A DNA stretch of 64,000 bases from Ochromonas danica (GCA_015146655.1 VKHL01000014.1:124001-188000); one strand, 5' to 3'. Counted from the stretch's first letter, positions 22,193 to 34,506 are shown. Notes: generated by a model not told the origin, from the sequence alone. Numbers and translations: made by a program.

Positions 22193-22240
22193 CACCAAAT
22201 CACCAAATCACCAAATCACCGAATTACCAAATCACCGAAT
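22193..22240 (+). repeat. Tandem 8-bp repeat in a divergent promoter region
   Basis: Six units of CACCAAAT and its variants (CACCGAAT, TACCAAAT) stand end to end between the divergent starts at 22105 and 22314. It might be a cluster of protein-binding sites or a plain minisatellite. Confidence 0.85.
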
Positions 22241-22313
22241 TCCAGATTTTGTGCCTGTTTGAAATTCGAATTCGATTGAATTGACAATCCTCTAAAGTGA
22301 AAGCGAATTCGAC

Positions 22314-23353
22314 ATGAACAATAAGGCGCTAACTGAGATTGTTTTAGCTTTGGAGCACCTTAAAAGTTATTGTGAGGGTGAATTCAAGAAATTGCACAAG
22401 ATTCAGGAGGAACAGAATTTGCGTTTGGCCTCTGTACAGACTACCATGACCGCCATGACTACCATGTTAGAAGAATATTCTTCCTGCGTTCCCAAAAAGA
22501 CTTCACCGGCCTTAAGACATGATGTAGTGACGCCAGAGACAATTAAATCTAAAGTGGACAGCACTGTTCGGTATCATCTACTGTCTGCCATCAACGATTC
22601 TGCTGTTCTTAAAGAAATCAGGTATCCGTACTGCTCATTATCAGCCACATTTTGCTTTTTAAATAGAGAAATGTTCGTGTTTTCAGAGACATCTGCTCCG
22701 AAGACAACTATTCGGACGAATTCAGGAAACGAGGATTGTCATTTGTTGTTGGCCGTATGCTCAGCCCTCGCATGCAAAACAAGAAGGGCTATCCTGTTGC
22801 TATGAAGGAACAGGAGATTTATGATTTGCATGGTAAGCTGAGGAAGATATTTACCAACTTCATCGGGAACATTTTCGTGTATGGTTGTGGTTCGGAGTGT
22901 TTTTCGGGCGGCTATGCCAAGAGAAAGATACTGTTAGACCAAGTTGCAGCCGTGATTTTCCAGGAACTCTTTCGATCGCGCCTTGATCTTTCCTTCTGGA
23001 CGATTGATTGGATTGAAGAGTGTGAAGAACATGATAACAGCAATTGTGAAAAACGTGATGACCAAGATGAACAACAAGACCGCAAGAGACCTCGACGAGA
23101 AGAGTCTAGTGGACCAACGATCCAAGGCACTGGTGGCAATAACACCAACGGTCAGAAGAAGTTCTTGCGACCTGACTTGTTACTTCAAGATCTGTCTTTG
23201 GCAGGTATCGACACTCTATTCTATAACTGCTTGTTTTGTCCATTACTCTAAAATTTGTTCAATTACGCAGTCCTTCGTGGGGAGATACAAAGAGTTGTGC
23301 AAGACAGAATAAATTATGCCCGAAGGACAAGCAAGCCAGATCTTGAGCGTTGA
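22314..23353 (+). CDS. Hypothetical protein with N-terminal coiled coil
   Basis: Three exons, 22314-22621, 22687-23204 and 23271-23353, about 300 residues, joined in frame. Residues 1-60 form a coiled coil (EHLKSYCEGEFKKLHKIQEE). The middle has LSFVVGRMLSPRMQNKKGYP and FIGNIFVYGCGSECFSGGYA, which look globular, then an acidic/basic low-complexity stretch with a likely nuclear signal (RKRPRREE). I do not recognise a family. It is divergent from the carboxypeptidase. Confidence 0.65.
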
Positions 23354-23748
23354 GTTGGCTACAGTTGCATTAACCACCGTATCTAACATTGAGTTTTCTT
23401 TATTAATCTAGCATTAACTATCAGTATCATTAATACACAGCCATAATTTACTTACACCACACGATGACAGCGAGCATGGTGTTGTAACAATTGCTACGAC
23501 ATCGAAAAAGTGATATCGACAAGGAACAATTATTGCTCTCTGTAGCAATCGCGCAAAATTTCAGCTTGGCATAGGCGAGTGATCCATTTGTCTCATCATA
23601 AGATGAGTCCCGGCTTGCGCCAGCGAAGTGGCTCGTACGCATCGGGCAGATGGCACATTTGGCGAGAAACCCTCCACATTCATCAATAATGGAGCCAAGA
23701 ACTAATATTAACGATCATTACTTCATGAACGAACGCAATGGATACTTG
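23354..23748. other. Intergenic, no gene seen
   Basis: Convergent 3' region between two unknown genes, longer than other convergent gaps here. A 64-codon opposing frame (23448-23642) has no recognisable feature. I found no tRNA-like cloverleaf by eye. Confidence 0.45.
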
Positions 23749-24987
23749 TCATCGCTTCCTCAAGCTTTCTGCAAAGGTAGGTTGTCTTGCAGGAAGCATA
23801 TAATGGGGCAAACCCTTGGCTTTCTGCTTGATGAGAATCCTGCTATGGTGACTCCTGCCAGGCTTTGGTGCAATAGAAGAACTTGCTTCAACTGAAATGT
23901 TGAACTTCGTGTCGTACGAATCTTCAGCTTTGGTCTCAATGGCCACTGAAGGCAACGGGCGAGGAGCAGGAGTTTTGTCTCTAACTTCATTCCTCACCAG
24001 CCACCGTTGCACAAAATCGTCTAGGGAATCGTCGGTCTCATCATCATCATCACCTTCGTCTTCATCATCAGATGTTGAATCACCGGAATATCTTCGAGTT
24101 CTCTCAATAACAGGTAAAATAGGAGGGCTAGGAGGAGGAGGGGGAGGAAGAGCCACAGATGGTTCAACCGGTGCTGGAAGCGGATTATTGGATAGCTTGC
24201 AGAGGCTACAGTTTTCCCGAGCAGCTAGTTCCTTCTGGACGAGGAAGATTTCAACGAGGAGATCCACACACCCAGCAGAAATACTGAACACTTGCTGAGT
24301 CCAGTAAAAGAGTGGCATGCTATGGGAGCAGCTAGCTATTGGACGAAGAAGGCGTTGCGTTGCTATATAGGGGCTCTTAGCAGTGGCAGCAGGTTGCTTC
24401 TCGAAGACACAGTGATCAACCACTGCAGCACAAACCAACACCAGACCTTGCTGCCTCTCGGAATAAAACTCTACTTGTAATACTCCATCCCACACATCCT
24501 CCATCTCCTCTTTCTCAATGGAGAAGAGGCTGAGCAAGGAGAAGGAGTCGCTGTCAGCGGGAACTCGCCTGTAGACTGAGTCACACTTGCCCAACCCAAT
24601 CTTGACGACATCAACTTCCTCTCTTCTATTTTGAATATGGAAATGTGTAAATTGGAAGTTGATGGCCAATAAAGAACTTTCACTGCTTTTGGCCACTTCA
24701 CTCATCATAGTGGTCGCCTCAGACCAACAGAGTAATTGAATCAATTCTGATTTGGATGATGGGATTGTGTTGTCAGAAGTTGTTACGATGCGTGCGGTAT
24801 ATAGAATGGGTGGGTCCAAATCGCTTGATGGCCAGATTCTCAGGAGCCACAAATTCTTGTTGTGTGCTTGGTCGTTGTTGACACAACCAAATGCCATCCT
24901 CCTGTGCCATGATGACATGAGATAGGCGTGGAAGTTATCTACTCTCATCCAAAGAGGTTGTATCCTATGAATAAGGTAAGTCGTCAT
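23749..24987 (-). CDS. Hypothetical acidic protein
   Basis: Single long exon, about 410 residues from the ATG at 24987; the frame stays open about 50 bp further but with no ATG, so a short 5' exon is possible. The N-terminal two thirds look globular (LWLLRIWPSSDLDPPILYTA, VWDGVLQVEFYSE, GLVLVCAAVVDHCVFEK). The rest is disordered: a run of about nine prolines, a Ser/Asp/Glu tract (STSDDEDEGDDDDETDDS) and a basic end. I do not recognise it. Coding sense is supported by length and codon use only. Confidence 0.6.
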   Translation of the reverse strand: MTTYLIHRIQPLWMRVDNFHAYLMSSWHRRMAFGCVNNDQAHNKNLWLLRIWPSSDLDPPILYTARIVTTSDNTIPSSKSELIQLLCWSEATTMMSEVAKSSESSLLAINFQFTHFHIQNRREEVDVVKIGLGKCDSVYRRVPADSDSFSLLSLFSIEKEEMEDVWDGVLQVEFYSERQQGLVLVCAAVVDHCVFEKQPAATAKSPYIATQRLLRPIASCSHSMPLFYWTQQVFSISAGCVDLLVEIFLVQKELAARENCSLCKLSNNPLPAPVEPSVALPPPPPPSPPILPVIERTRRYSGDSTSDDEDEGDDDDETDDSLDDFVQRWLVRNEVRDKTPAPRPLPSVAIETKAEDSYDTKFNISVEASSSIAPKPGRSHHSRILIKQKAKGLPHYMLPARQPTFAESLRKR

Positions 24988-25502
24988 GTGACTATTCTGC
25001 TGTTTGAGATGAGGTGCAATGATTACATACCCAAACAATAAATTAACTAAGAACGGTACTGAAATCTTTGATGCGAGACCATAATATGAGCACCTTCTCT
25101 ATATCTTGTCTTGAATTAGATTACTCTTTCTCTCTCATCCCTCTCACTAATCAAACACTCTTTCTCTTGTTGTCACCGTAGAGCAAACCATCACTATGGA
25201 GGGGTTGGTGACCTTAATAAACTAAAGGACCGCCAGTACTTCGCCCTCATGGTAAGTACTTGAGATTCCTGTACAATGATGTATATGGCATGGTGAAGAA
25301 GTGCTGCGCAGTGACGATCTCCCAAAATTCCGAAGACAGTCTATCATCCGCAAGGATGCTGCTGTAATAACCGTGCTGACTCTTTATCCTTCGTTCAAGA
25401 CTAGAGCGCACCATTTCCTTCGCAATGCCATATTTATGCATACCTCTTTTTCTTGTGCTGTGAGTGTATTTTCAGTCGCTAACGAGTGTTGTTTTGTTAT
25501 AG

Positions 25503-26583
25503 AAATGACGAATATTTAAATCCTCCAGATGCTCTTTCTCAATGCTTTCCCAGAAGGTGAGTGATGTGGTTGCAACTTGGTGCTTAAAGATGCTGTCCTG
25601 TGAAAGTTACTCCATGCTAATACAGAAATGAATTTTATATTCATTATTACTTACTCGTGAAGACAGTCTGTTATTGAGGGCAATACAGTATCTGCATTGC
25701 TTGTTTGATGGGATATAGCTGTTTATTTTACTTATTTCTTCTTTCATGTTGTGAGCAGTAGAATGGATCCCGGTGATGATCTGATGTCGAAGGCTCTCTA
25801 TGGTTTAGCGAGCTCATGGATAGTGGACTCGTCTAAACGATCATGCTATGGATGGGAGTTAATAACTCTTTAAGTTAATAAAGTTGTTTTCTGACTAAAC
25901 AAACAGTTTCTTAGCTATCACCCCACCCCCACTCAACCAAATCCCTCATCATCCTTCTCATTGGCATTGTGCTTCACTTGTTGGTCCACTTGACACTTGT
26001 CTGACTCAACCTCGTAGTCTACCGTCAAGAGATTACCTGTCCATTATGTATGCCTTACAGGCTTCTCAAGCACTCGTTGTGGGGTGAGGAGACCATCGCC
26101 TTTCAATAGCATTCACTACTTTATGAATCTCACCAAGCTGTCCATGTTGATGATTTTCTTAGCACTGTTAAGGACATGCCTCTTCATAGTCTCGTTTGTA
26201 TTCGCCTTCATGACGCAGAACACTGTGAGAATAACACTAGAAACAGACCTTTCTACTACTTGGTGCCAACAGACAGTAAGTTCGACCTCATTCTGAGAAC
26301 CCCACCGGCCAATGCAAGCTGCGTATTGTTTCAAGGAAGAGGTAGGGTAATTGATCATTGATCTTCTACAACTCGACCTTGACATAATACGCATGTCGAT
26401 ATATCAGCATCTACTATCTTGTGCGAAGTTGGGCAGTTGAGTGTGCCGCCTGGCTGTTCCCTCCCAAGCCTCGCCAACCAAGCAACACACGGCACTCTTG
26501 GTCTAGTAATCATCGTAGTGATTGGCCTTTTACTTGCTATTCGACTGGAAAATCCTCACAAAAGATCAAAACGATCACATTAG
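25503..26583 (+). CDS. Type I membrane glycoprotein, unknown, 5' end unresolved
   Basis: Six exons link in frame: 25503-25556, 25762-25857, 25907-26083, 26163-26341 (reading through a possible donor at 26276) and 26408-26583, with an unresolved start upstream. The product includes LYGLASSWIVDSSKRSCYGW, LPSRDYLSIMYALQASQAL, TVKDMPLHSLVCIRLHD, NAS and NNT glycosylation sites, several cysteines, and a C-terminal helix LGLVIIVVIGLLLAI with a basic tail. A further likely exon at about 25185-25256 (YGGVGDLNKLKDRQYFALM) may belong to it, but I could not join it without breaking frame. The topology suggests a secreted N-terminus. The family is not recognised. Confidence 0.5.
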
Positions 26584-26671
26584 CTTTCTCATAATCTTTC
26601 ATGTTCATGATTAACTATTACATATTGATCTTAATCGTTCTCATTTGAAGCACAGATTCTTCAAGTCATCT

Positions 26672-29600
26672 TCACCGTGTTCTTCTACTCGTACCTTTTA
26701 AAGGAGTTCTCAGAGTAGCTCGGTCGTAGGATGGTAAAACAGGAGGTACGGGAGCTGGTGTAGGGCGACTCTTTCCAACGCTGGTGCTTCGACTCGATGT
26801 TGCCAGACTTGCACCTGCGTTAGCGACAGTACGAGCATTATCGTTGCTTGAGCTCATCTCTCTCATACCTTCAAATTCATAGACATTCGAAGGTTGAAAA
26901 GAAGAAGCAACACTATTTCGTCGACTGCCACCGTGGTGAAGGTAGCCCGTTAGCTCATCGATTTGCCGTTCAAGTATCTACGGAGCAGAATCAAGCAGCT
27001 TGAACAAGAAGAAAACAAATGTTTATATTATACTACTCACCTCTTCACTAAGAGCATCAGGGTCTTGAGAGGCGAAAGTAGCTTGATGGCCAGAGCTATG
27101 AAGTTGAGATGCGCGGAGAGGTGTATTCACTTGATCAAAACTGCCATTGTTGGGGAAAAAAGATGCCTCATTGCGTTGTTGTAAAGGTGCTGCAGATGGC
27201 CAAGGAACAGTTACAGCATGTTGCATGTTTCCGCCATTGAAGTATCCTCCTTGATTGATGGGTGGTGGACCGGGTGGGCTATACCCGTTGTGATTGGGTG
27301 GTGGCATGGCCGAGACAGCATAGCGACTCTAAGAAATTAGAAACAAAGATGACAACATATCTGCGATTATAAAAGAAACATAAGATAGATAGTTTACCTG
27401 AAATCCTGTTGGTGCATTGTTGCGTTCATTCTGTTGAACAGCTCTGGCCAAGTCCTGATCAATATCCTATGAATGATCAGGCAGTAACATGATGTTTAGA
27501 AATTGTTTCATATCGCGGTTTAGTCAAAGCAGGTTCAAAATTACCTCCAATTCCTTCTTTAATTCTCCACATTGTTCTTCAAGGTTTTTGGCACGAGCCA
27601 ATGCAGTATCTCGTTCAGAAGTGAGACGAGCACGTTCGGTCACTAAGTCTTGAATACTCTTATCTTTCAAAGCATCCAGCTTATTGAGTTCTTGGAGAGC
27701 TGTCCACAGTGATGTCATGTCTTTCTGAGCAGATTGTTGTGCACGCTGTGCTTCCTCACGAGCATGAGCAACATCCTTCTGGGCAACATCCAATTGGTTC
27801 TTAAGAAACAATGTTTCTGTACGCAATTGATCACACTGTTGTTCCAACTGTTGTTGCTTGGTAGAACTGATGGAACTTGTTGGTGTATTGAACGGGTTGG
27901 ATGATAATGAACGGCGAACATAACCTGCTTGAGCAGCATCTTGTAGTTCTTGTTGAAGAGAAAGCAAAGATCTAGCCGCTTCTTCACGTTGTTGTTCAAC
28001 ATCTTGAAGTGCTTTGACACTGGTTAACAATTGCCTTTCCAGTTCTCTTCGAGCACCTCGTTCAACTTCAATCTGCTTCTGTGCTTCATCGAACAATGTC
28101 ATCTTATTCCTCAAATCACGTACCATTTGAGTTAACTTCTTGGTATCAAGTAGTTCAGAGTAGAGTACTTGTCCTTCTTGTGTGAAAAGGTCTTTCAAAC
28201 TGTCTGTGAGACGTTGCCAATCCTCTGCACTTACAACAGGAACTTCTGCTCGCTCCAATGCTGCTTGACGCTGTTGAAGCATTTTGATTGACATTTCACT
28301 TTGTTGCCCTTGTAACCATAGTAATGAGTCCTTTTGTTTAACAATTGCTGCTAGACTGTCTCGTTCAGCTTTTACAACCTCAAAATCATGACGAAGACCT
28401 TCCATCGTTGCACATAAGTCATCATGCTCTGCCTGTAAGGTACCCAGTTTAACTTGTGCATCTTCGGAAGCAGCCATCTTTTTCTCTAATTCTGTATTTG
28501 TAGATTTGAGAGAAAGATTTTCATCTTGTAATGTTCCAAGAGATGAATGAAGTTGTCCAACTTGACTTTTCAATTTATCTATCTGAGTCATCATATCCAA
28601 TTTCTGTGCACCATATATCCCATCCCGATTATTCGCTATCTCCAAGGCAGCTTCCATCGCTTTGTTCTCTCTATGTCAAACCGTCAAACATAAGATGATC
28701 AAATAGTTCACACCCATATAATGTAATGCAATACTTACTTTTTGAGAGAATCAAATCGTGCTAGAAATTCCTTGGTGCGAGCATGATAAGCCTGTTCAGC
28801 AGAATTGCGAGCCTGTTTCTGATCTGTGAGATCAGCTAATAACCTTTCGATGTTCTCGTCTTTGCGTTTCAACAATGCGCGGTGTTCTGCTAATTCTTTT
28901 TCAGCAATTTTCAATGCCTTTAAAGCACTTTGCATCTTTCCTTCGGCAGTGGTCCGCGACCGATCAGCATCAGTCAACAAATCTCTTGCACTGCGAAGCT
29001 CAACCATGAGTGTATCTCGATCAGTTTTCACCGCATCAAAATCAATCTGCATTTCGATTACTTGGCCTTGCAAACTGCGGAACGAGCTCTGCAAATGTTC
29101 TAAATCTTCGCTACTTAACTCAGTGACACGCTTGACTTTCCCATCCAACGGACTGGTGAATGTCAGCTCTTGCACCTTGTCTTTCGGAGTGCTCAAAACT
29201 AATTGTTGACCTGCAGTGAGCCTTGCAATGCGCTGGCGTGGATCAGCCACAGTATGTTGTAACATTTGCCTTGCAGCAAGAGTCCCCTTTTTCACATCAT
29301 GATGGAAGCTGCGAAATTCTTCTACTATTTCTGACTTCGCAGCGCCACTCTCTTCATTTCCATCATTCTTTCCTCGCATTAGTGTCAGCTTTTCAGCATA
29401 ACGAAGAGTACTTAAGGTTTCTTCGTAGTGAATATGTGCGGGAGAGATTGTAGCCAGCATGGTAGTGTGATTGAATCCATTCAAAGCATCTCTCAGAAGA
29501 AATGTCAGAACAGAATCGCGATACGGTAGACTGCGAAAGGACGCCCCCTTAGCAAGAGACTGGATGATGAAACCTAAAGTGGCTAAAGACCTTCTGATCA

Positions 29601-32283
29601 ACCTTAGTTCATTCTTTTCTCGATCAACCTCAGCCACTTTGCCTGGAGTAGAGTCCAAATAGAAACTATGATCGTCTTCTTCGCGCAATGAATCCTTCTC
29701 AGAGCCTGCAAGATCCACCATTTGGACTTTAACAATAGGTATGTCAAGTTCGTCTTTCAGCTTTTGAGCAGAAGAAAGAGCTCGTTTCAGGGGATCTTTC
29801 TTTGCTGAGTCCATAACATTGAGCCCAGAGTTGCTCAAGTCCGAATTGGCTAATTCAAGGGTGACAATGGCATGAGATCGAGAAGAGAGCACATTCCAAG
29901 CAGTTTGTGCAGAGGCTCGTTTCCTCTGACATTTCGCAATGAGATCGAATGCATCTTCAGCACTAAACACCTCGATTTTCTTCAAGCCTTCAACATATGG
30001 ACCATAGGTTGGGTGTTCTCTAACTTTCAGAGAATCAACAGATTTCGAAGATTGGGCACTGCGGTCGATTGGATTTTCATCTAAAAGATCTATCACTCGC
30101 TCGTTATAGATTTCTAAGTAAGATAAGAAGACTCTGCTACCATGCTGTATTTGACGATCCACTTTGACCGCAGTAATGATATCTCCGAACACGCGCAATA
30201 CCAGGCCAGCATCAGCAATTAAGGTCCCATTTTTATTGTAAATATTGGGAGTTCTGCTTTTTGAAATCGTATCTCCAAAGAGTGAATACGTCTTTCCAGT
30301 GCTGGTATGTCCATAAGCAAAGCAGCTACAAGAAACACCACTGAGTACATTGTCCACAATATCAAGTCCCAGAGTTTCATGCACTTCTTCTTGGCTAACG
30401 TAGTGATTCTGCTCCGTTGAAGGATCATAGTCCCATAGGCGGTAATCAAATCGAAATGATTGTGCCCACTGCTTATTGTCCAACGCTTTTGCAGCGTTAG
30501 CAACAGAATCAGGATCAGCATCAAATGCTTTGGGGTTTACAATAACCAGTTCGCTTTCATCGTTTCCTTTTGCTATCGTTCTTCTCGCTTTTTGACCTTT
30601 CTCAAACTCGCTGAACGGTCTCACTCGTATAGCCAATTTGATAGGCCTGGCGGCCGCAACGGGCATTGCAGTTAGTACTGAAGACTGGTTTAGCTTTGTA
30701 GCCGTGCTGGGTGTATAGAACGCAGAAGATTTGGTTGGTGTTGCATAACGGGCCGGAGTGCTAGGAACCGGTGCAGGAGGCTTTTTACCAGACGGCTTGG
30801 TTACGACCTGTGTAGATGGTTTAGCGCTGGCCATGTTGGAAGGAATGCTTGCAGTAACTGCTTTAGAAGTTGGTGATAGAATTGGATCATGAGACGACAC
30901 CGTTGCTGATTGGGTCGATGATCTAATCGATGGACTCATGGATCGACTTGATTTAAGAGGGGGTTTAGCTATCCTACCTCCCCCTTTTTTCTCCACAGCC
31001 TGCACCATAGCTACACCTTGACTTTGCCCAGGAAGAGCTTTGCTGGACATAATAGAGTCATCAAAGCCGAGAGAGCCTTTAACAATGACAGAGTCTTCTC
31101 CTCCAGTTTGCGCTACTGGCTGCTCGGACAGTGAAGGCTGAATGAATTGTTCATTTGCAATATCGATAGCCGAATCATCATTCTGATCCTCATCATACGG
31201 CGCAACGGATTCAGGTTCAGAACCCGATTGACATTCATCGTCCAAACCATGTGCGATATCAGCAGTGGGAGTAATGTCAACGGGGGAGTTATCCTGAGGA
31301 ATAGGAGACACAGGTTTTGATAGAGTCATGGGTTGCACTAAATTGACAGGTTTGGATGGGATAGCCATATCGATTTGCTTCTGTGATTCAACGGTCTTAC
31401 CAACGGCCTGGGGGATATCCACTGCAGATACCAGGCTGGGAGCAGAGAGGGTTTGCGATTGAGTAACATCCGATTTGATAGGACCTCCTTTAATCGTTTC
31501 CACTTCGGTAGTTTCATGTTTAGTTGCAACTGCTGCTGTAACATCTAGCTTCGTAGCTTCTGCACTGGTGGTGGTCTCTGGGTTAGCAACCTCCACTTTT
31601 GCTACGACTGGCTTGATGGTTTCTGAAATGTTAACTTGCGGTTTAATAGGCTCTGCTTCGAGTGTTTCGGGTTTGCCAGTTTGCGGTTTGATTATTTCAA
31701 CGTTAGCGTTTGTGTTTGCATTTGGAACTATTGTACTCGAGTCTGTTTTAATATCAAACGACTCCATTTTGCTCGTTATGCTTGGCTGTTCTACAACAGC
31801 AATTCCAATCTGAATTGGCGGAGCCGAGGCTTGAGGCTTGGGCGGTAGAGGGGCCACGGGGACAGGCTGTGCTTCTCCGGTATTGGCGGGGGAAGGATTG
31901 TTGGACTGACTATTCTTGCTTGCACGAAATTCACTAAGTAGACTCTCTAAAGTTGAGTGAGAATTCTTAGCCTCAGCGAGCGATGAAGTCAACTGAGGAC
32001 TTTTTACTCGCTCTGTTTCTGTGAAAGAGGAAGTTGACCCAACTGTTGGAGCAGGATCCAGAGATAGCGACGACACAGTCTTTGGCTTTACCACAGGACT
32101 GGTAATAGGAGATATGATAGGTGGTGGTGAAGGCATAGAAATGGGTCTTGTTATTGGAGAACTTCTAGCACTGTCTACTAAAGTTGATCCCACAATCGGT
32201 AGTTTTGCTGATCTTGTTGTTAACGGTGAATCGGCTAGAAAGTTTCCAGCCATAATGGCTGCTATTTTATCATCTAATGACAT
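26672..32283 (-). CDS. Kinesin with internal motor domain
   Basis: Microtubule motor of about 1,740 residues. The main exon runs 32283 to about 28736, followed by coiled-coil exon 28657-27524 region and smaller exons to the TGA at 26672. Residues 1-550 are Ser/Pro/Thr/Val-rich and likely disordered. The motor (about 550-930) has IKLAIRVRPF, P-loop GHTSTGKTYS, NVLSSRSHAIV (switch I), VDLAGSE (switch II), and SLPYRDSVLTFLLRDALNGF. The rest is coiled coil, then a Gly/Pro/Asn-rich tail. The motor style is nearest kinesin-3, but no FHA or PH domain is seen. It shares a 240-bp 5' region with RABL2. Confidence 0.88.
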
Positions 32284-32523
32284 GATCTAACTATAAGTCT
32301 TCTTCGCTTCTATGCTAGATCAACCAAAGATATGAAAGAAGGATTTGATCCGATGATATTCTCTGCGTTAATCATCAAATCAAGTCAGAAGTTTCGCACT
32401 GTACCTGCTCAGACGTCTTAAGTTAATAGCAACGTTCACCTGTTTTGGAATTGAATTCGGCGGCACAAGATAAAATAGCAAAGAAAAAGGAAATTAGAGT
32501 ATTAATTTTATAGATTTAGAAAG

Positions 32524-33393
32524 ATGGCAAAAGCAACTTCAGATGGTCATGATTTACCTGATCCAGATTTAAAGATTATTCTTTTAGGTGATAGTGCAGT
32601 TGGAAAATCCAAGTTAATTGAACGATTCTTAATGGATGAATACAATCCACGACAAGTGAGAAGTCTCATTCAAAATTAGCTTCTGCTCTTGTGCTGAAAT
32701 ACTGTATTTGATTGTCGTCATGTAGTTATCTACCTATGCGTTGACATTATTTCGCAAGGAAGTGAAGATAAATGAAGATGATCCGAGACCTACTGTGATA
32801 GGTAAGTTTCTTTGTGTGACAATGTGTTGACCCTATAGTTGATAACACACATCTTGCTATCTCCTATGATTACAGATTTTTGGGATACTGCGGGACAAGA
32901 GGCATTTAACCGTATGCATCCATCGTATTATTATCGGGCACATTGTTGTATACTGGTTTTCGATGTGACAAGAAAGATCACCTATCAACATCTTTCGGAC
33001 TGGTACAAAGAGTTTAGGGACCATTGTGAACATGTGCCCTGTGTTCTTGTTGCGAATAAAATTGATGTTGATTATAACGTGACTCGAAAAGAATTCAAAT
33101 TCGCATCAAAACACAATCTTCCTTTTTTCTTTGTTTCGGCGGCGGATGGCACCAATATTGTTATGGTAGGTCCTGCCAACCTGCATCAAATTTTCAAATT
33201 GATATTATAACAAGCTGAATTGGTTCAATACGTTTAGCTATTTCAAACTGCCATCGCTGAGGCAAAGCAATTCAAAGCATCTGGTGGTGATGCTTTGGCA
33301 GAAGTTCTGGATCTTCTCTCGGATAAGAAGGTATGCACTTATCTCACCTGTGCTATAAATTGTAACTTATCAGCATTTTTGTTTGCTCAGTAA
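32524..33393 (+). CDS. RABL2: Rab-like GTPase RABL2
   Basis: Small GTPase that, in animals and algae, recruits the IFT-B complex at the ciliary base. Exons: 32524-32655, 32726-32801, 32876-33165, 33238-33330 and 33391-33393. Visible are the P-loop GDSAVGKSKLIERFLMDEY, effector region LSTYALTLF (identical in part to animal RABL2), WDTAGQEAF, NKID, and FVSAADGTN, which together single out RABL2 among Rabs. No C-terminal prenylation cysteine is present, as is normal for RABL2. Oddly, the final exon contributes only the stop codon TAA, directly after the splice site. Confidence 0.92.
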
Positions 33394-33513
33394 TTAACAG
33401 CTTTATTCTATCGCTTATTGTTGAGAATACGTTGTAAAAACTTTGAACATACTCGCTTAGTGAAAAAATGGTGACTGCTTCTGATTTTTACATTCAACTC
33501 ATTCTATGTTCCC

Positions 33514-34400
33514 TTAATGCTTGGACTGAAGGTACTTGACCATGGTCTTAGCATCAGAAACTTCGAAAGGATCAGGGCCAGAGTTCTGCACGACAGCTCC
33601 ACCCTAAACACATTCGAACTTGTTAGTAACGAAATCAAACTGAAGCATCTAGACCGTGCAGCTTACCTCCACAAAGAGCTTCTCAATCTTCTGGTCATTA
33701 ATGACAGCGCTATATCTCCAAGAGCGCTCACCGAAGCCGCGCTCACTCTCCCAGACGCAAGCCATACCCATACCGCGAGTGAAATGGGCAGCACCGTCAG
33801 GAAGAAGCTTCACCTTCTTGAAGTTTCCAGGGTTCAAAGGATTGGAAGCATCCTTATCCTCCTTCTCAAGACCCTGATGAATACCCCACTGTCTCATCAC
33901 GAAGGCATCGTTAACAGAAAGGCAGTAGATCTCGTCAACACCCAATTTCTTGATCTCCTCTGAAAATTGACAAGCAATTTATTCATTATCCATGCAATTG
34001 AAAAAGCAATCGGGCAATCCAAACTTACCATACTTCTCCTCGTAGCCAGGCAAGTGAGTGGAAGAGCAAGTAGGAGTGAAGGCTGCAGAATAATTTGCAC
34101 AAATCAGAAGAAGCAAAAGTCACCACAAACCACTAAACACTAACCTCCAGGAAGAGCGAACAGAACCACACGCTTGTTCTTGAACAAATCAGCAGAGGTC
34201 ACATCCTTCCACTTGAAAGGATTGGGGCCAGGAAGATTCTCATCTCTAACACGAGCCTTGAAGACGACCTGAGGAACAGAATCACCTTCCTTCAAGGCCA
34301 TGGAGAGTGATTTGCTGGTTAAAGTAGAACCCAATCTAGAAACTGGGCTAAAGGCAACAGCAATAGCAAGGAAAGCCAAGACAAATGCAAGACGGAACAT
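33514..34400 (-). CDS. Type II (PRX5-like) peroxiredoxin, probably plastid-targeted
   Basis: Thiol peroxidase that reduces H2O2 and alkyl hydroperoxides. Four exons: 34145-34400, about 34031-34084, 33667-33959 and 33514-33608, all joined in frame. The active site FTPTCSSTHLPGY spans an intron; VNDAFVMRQW and the PGNFKKVKLLPDG region are typical of the group. The N-terminus is a signal peptide with the motif AVAFSP, resembling the ASAFAP motif used for entry into secondary plastids, followed by a Ser/Thr/Arg-rich transit-like stretch to MALKEGD. A plastid site is thus inferred. It is divergent from OSCP1 (291 bp). Confidence 0.9.
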
Positions 34401-34484
34401 CTTCAAATCAAGAAATGGAAGAGGACGATCTAGAAGGGAAGAAGGCAATCGTTGTTGTTGCAACAAACAGATTCGGGGCTATGC

Positions 34485-34506
34485 AACACACACACACACA
34501 CACACA
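34485..34506. repeat. (CA)n microsatellite
   Basis: About ten CA units in the 5' region between the peroxiredoxin and OSCP1. Confidence 0.85.
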
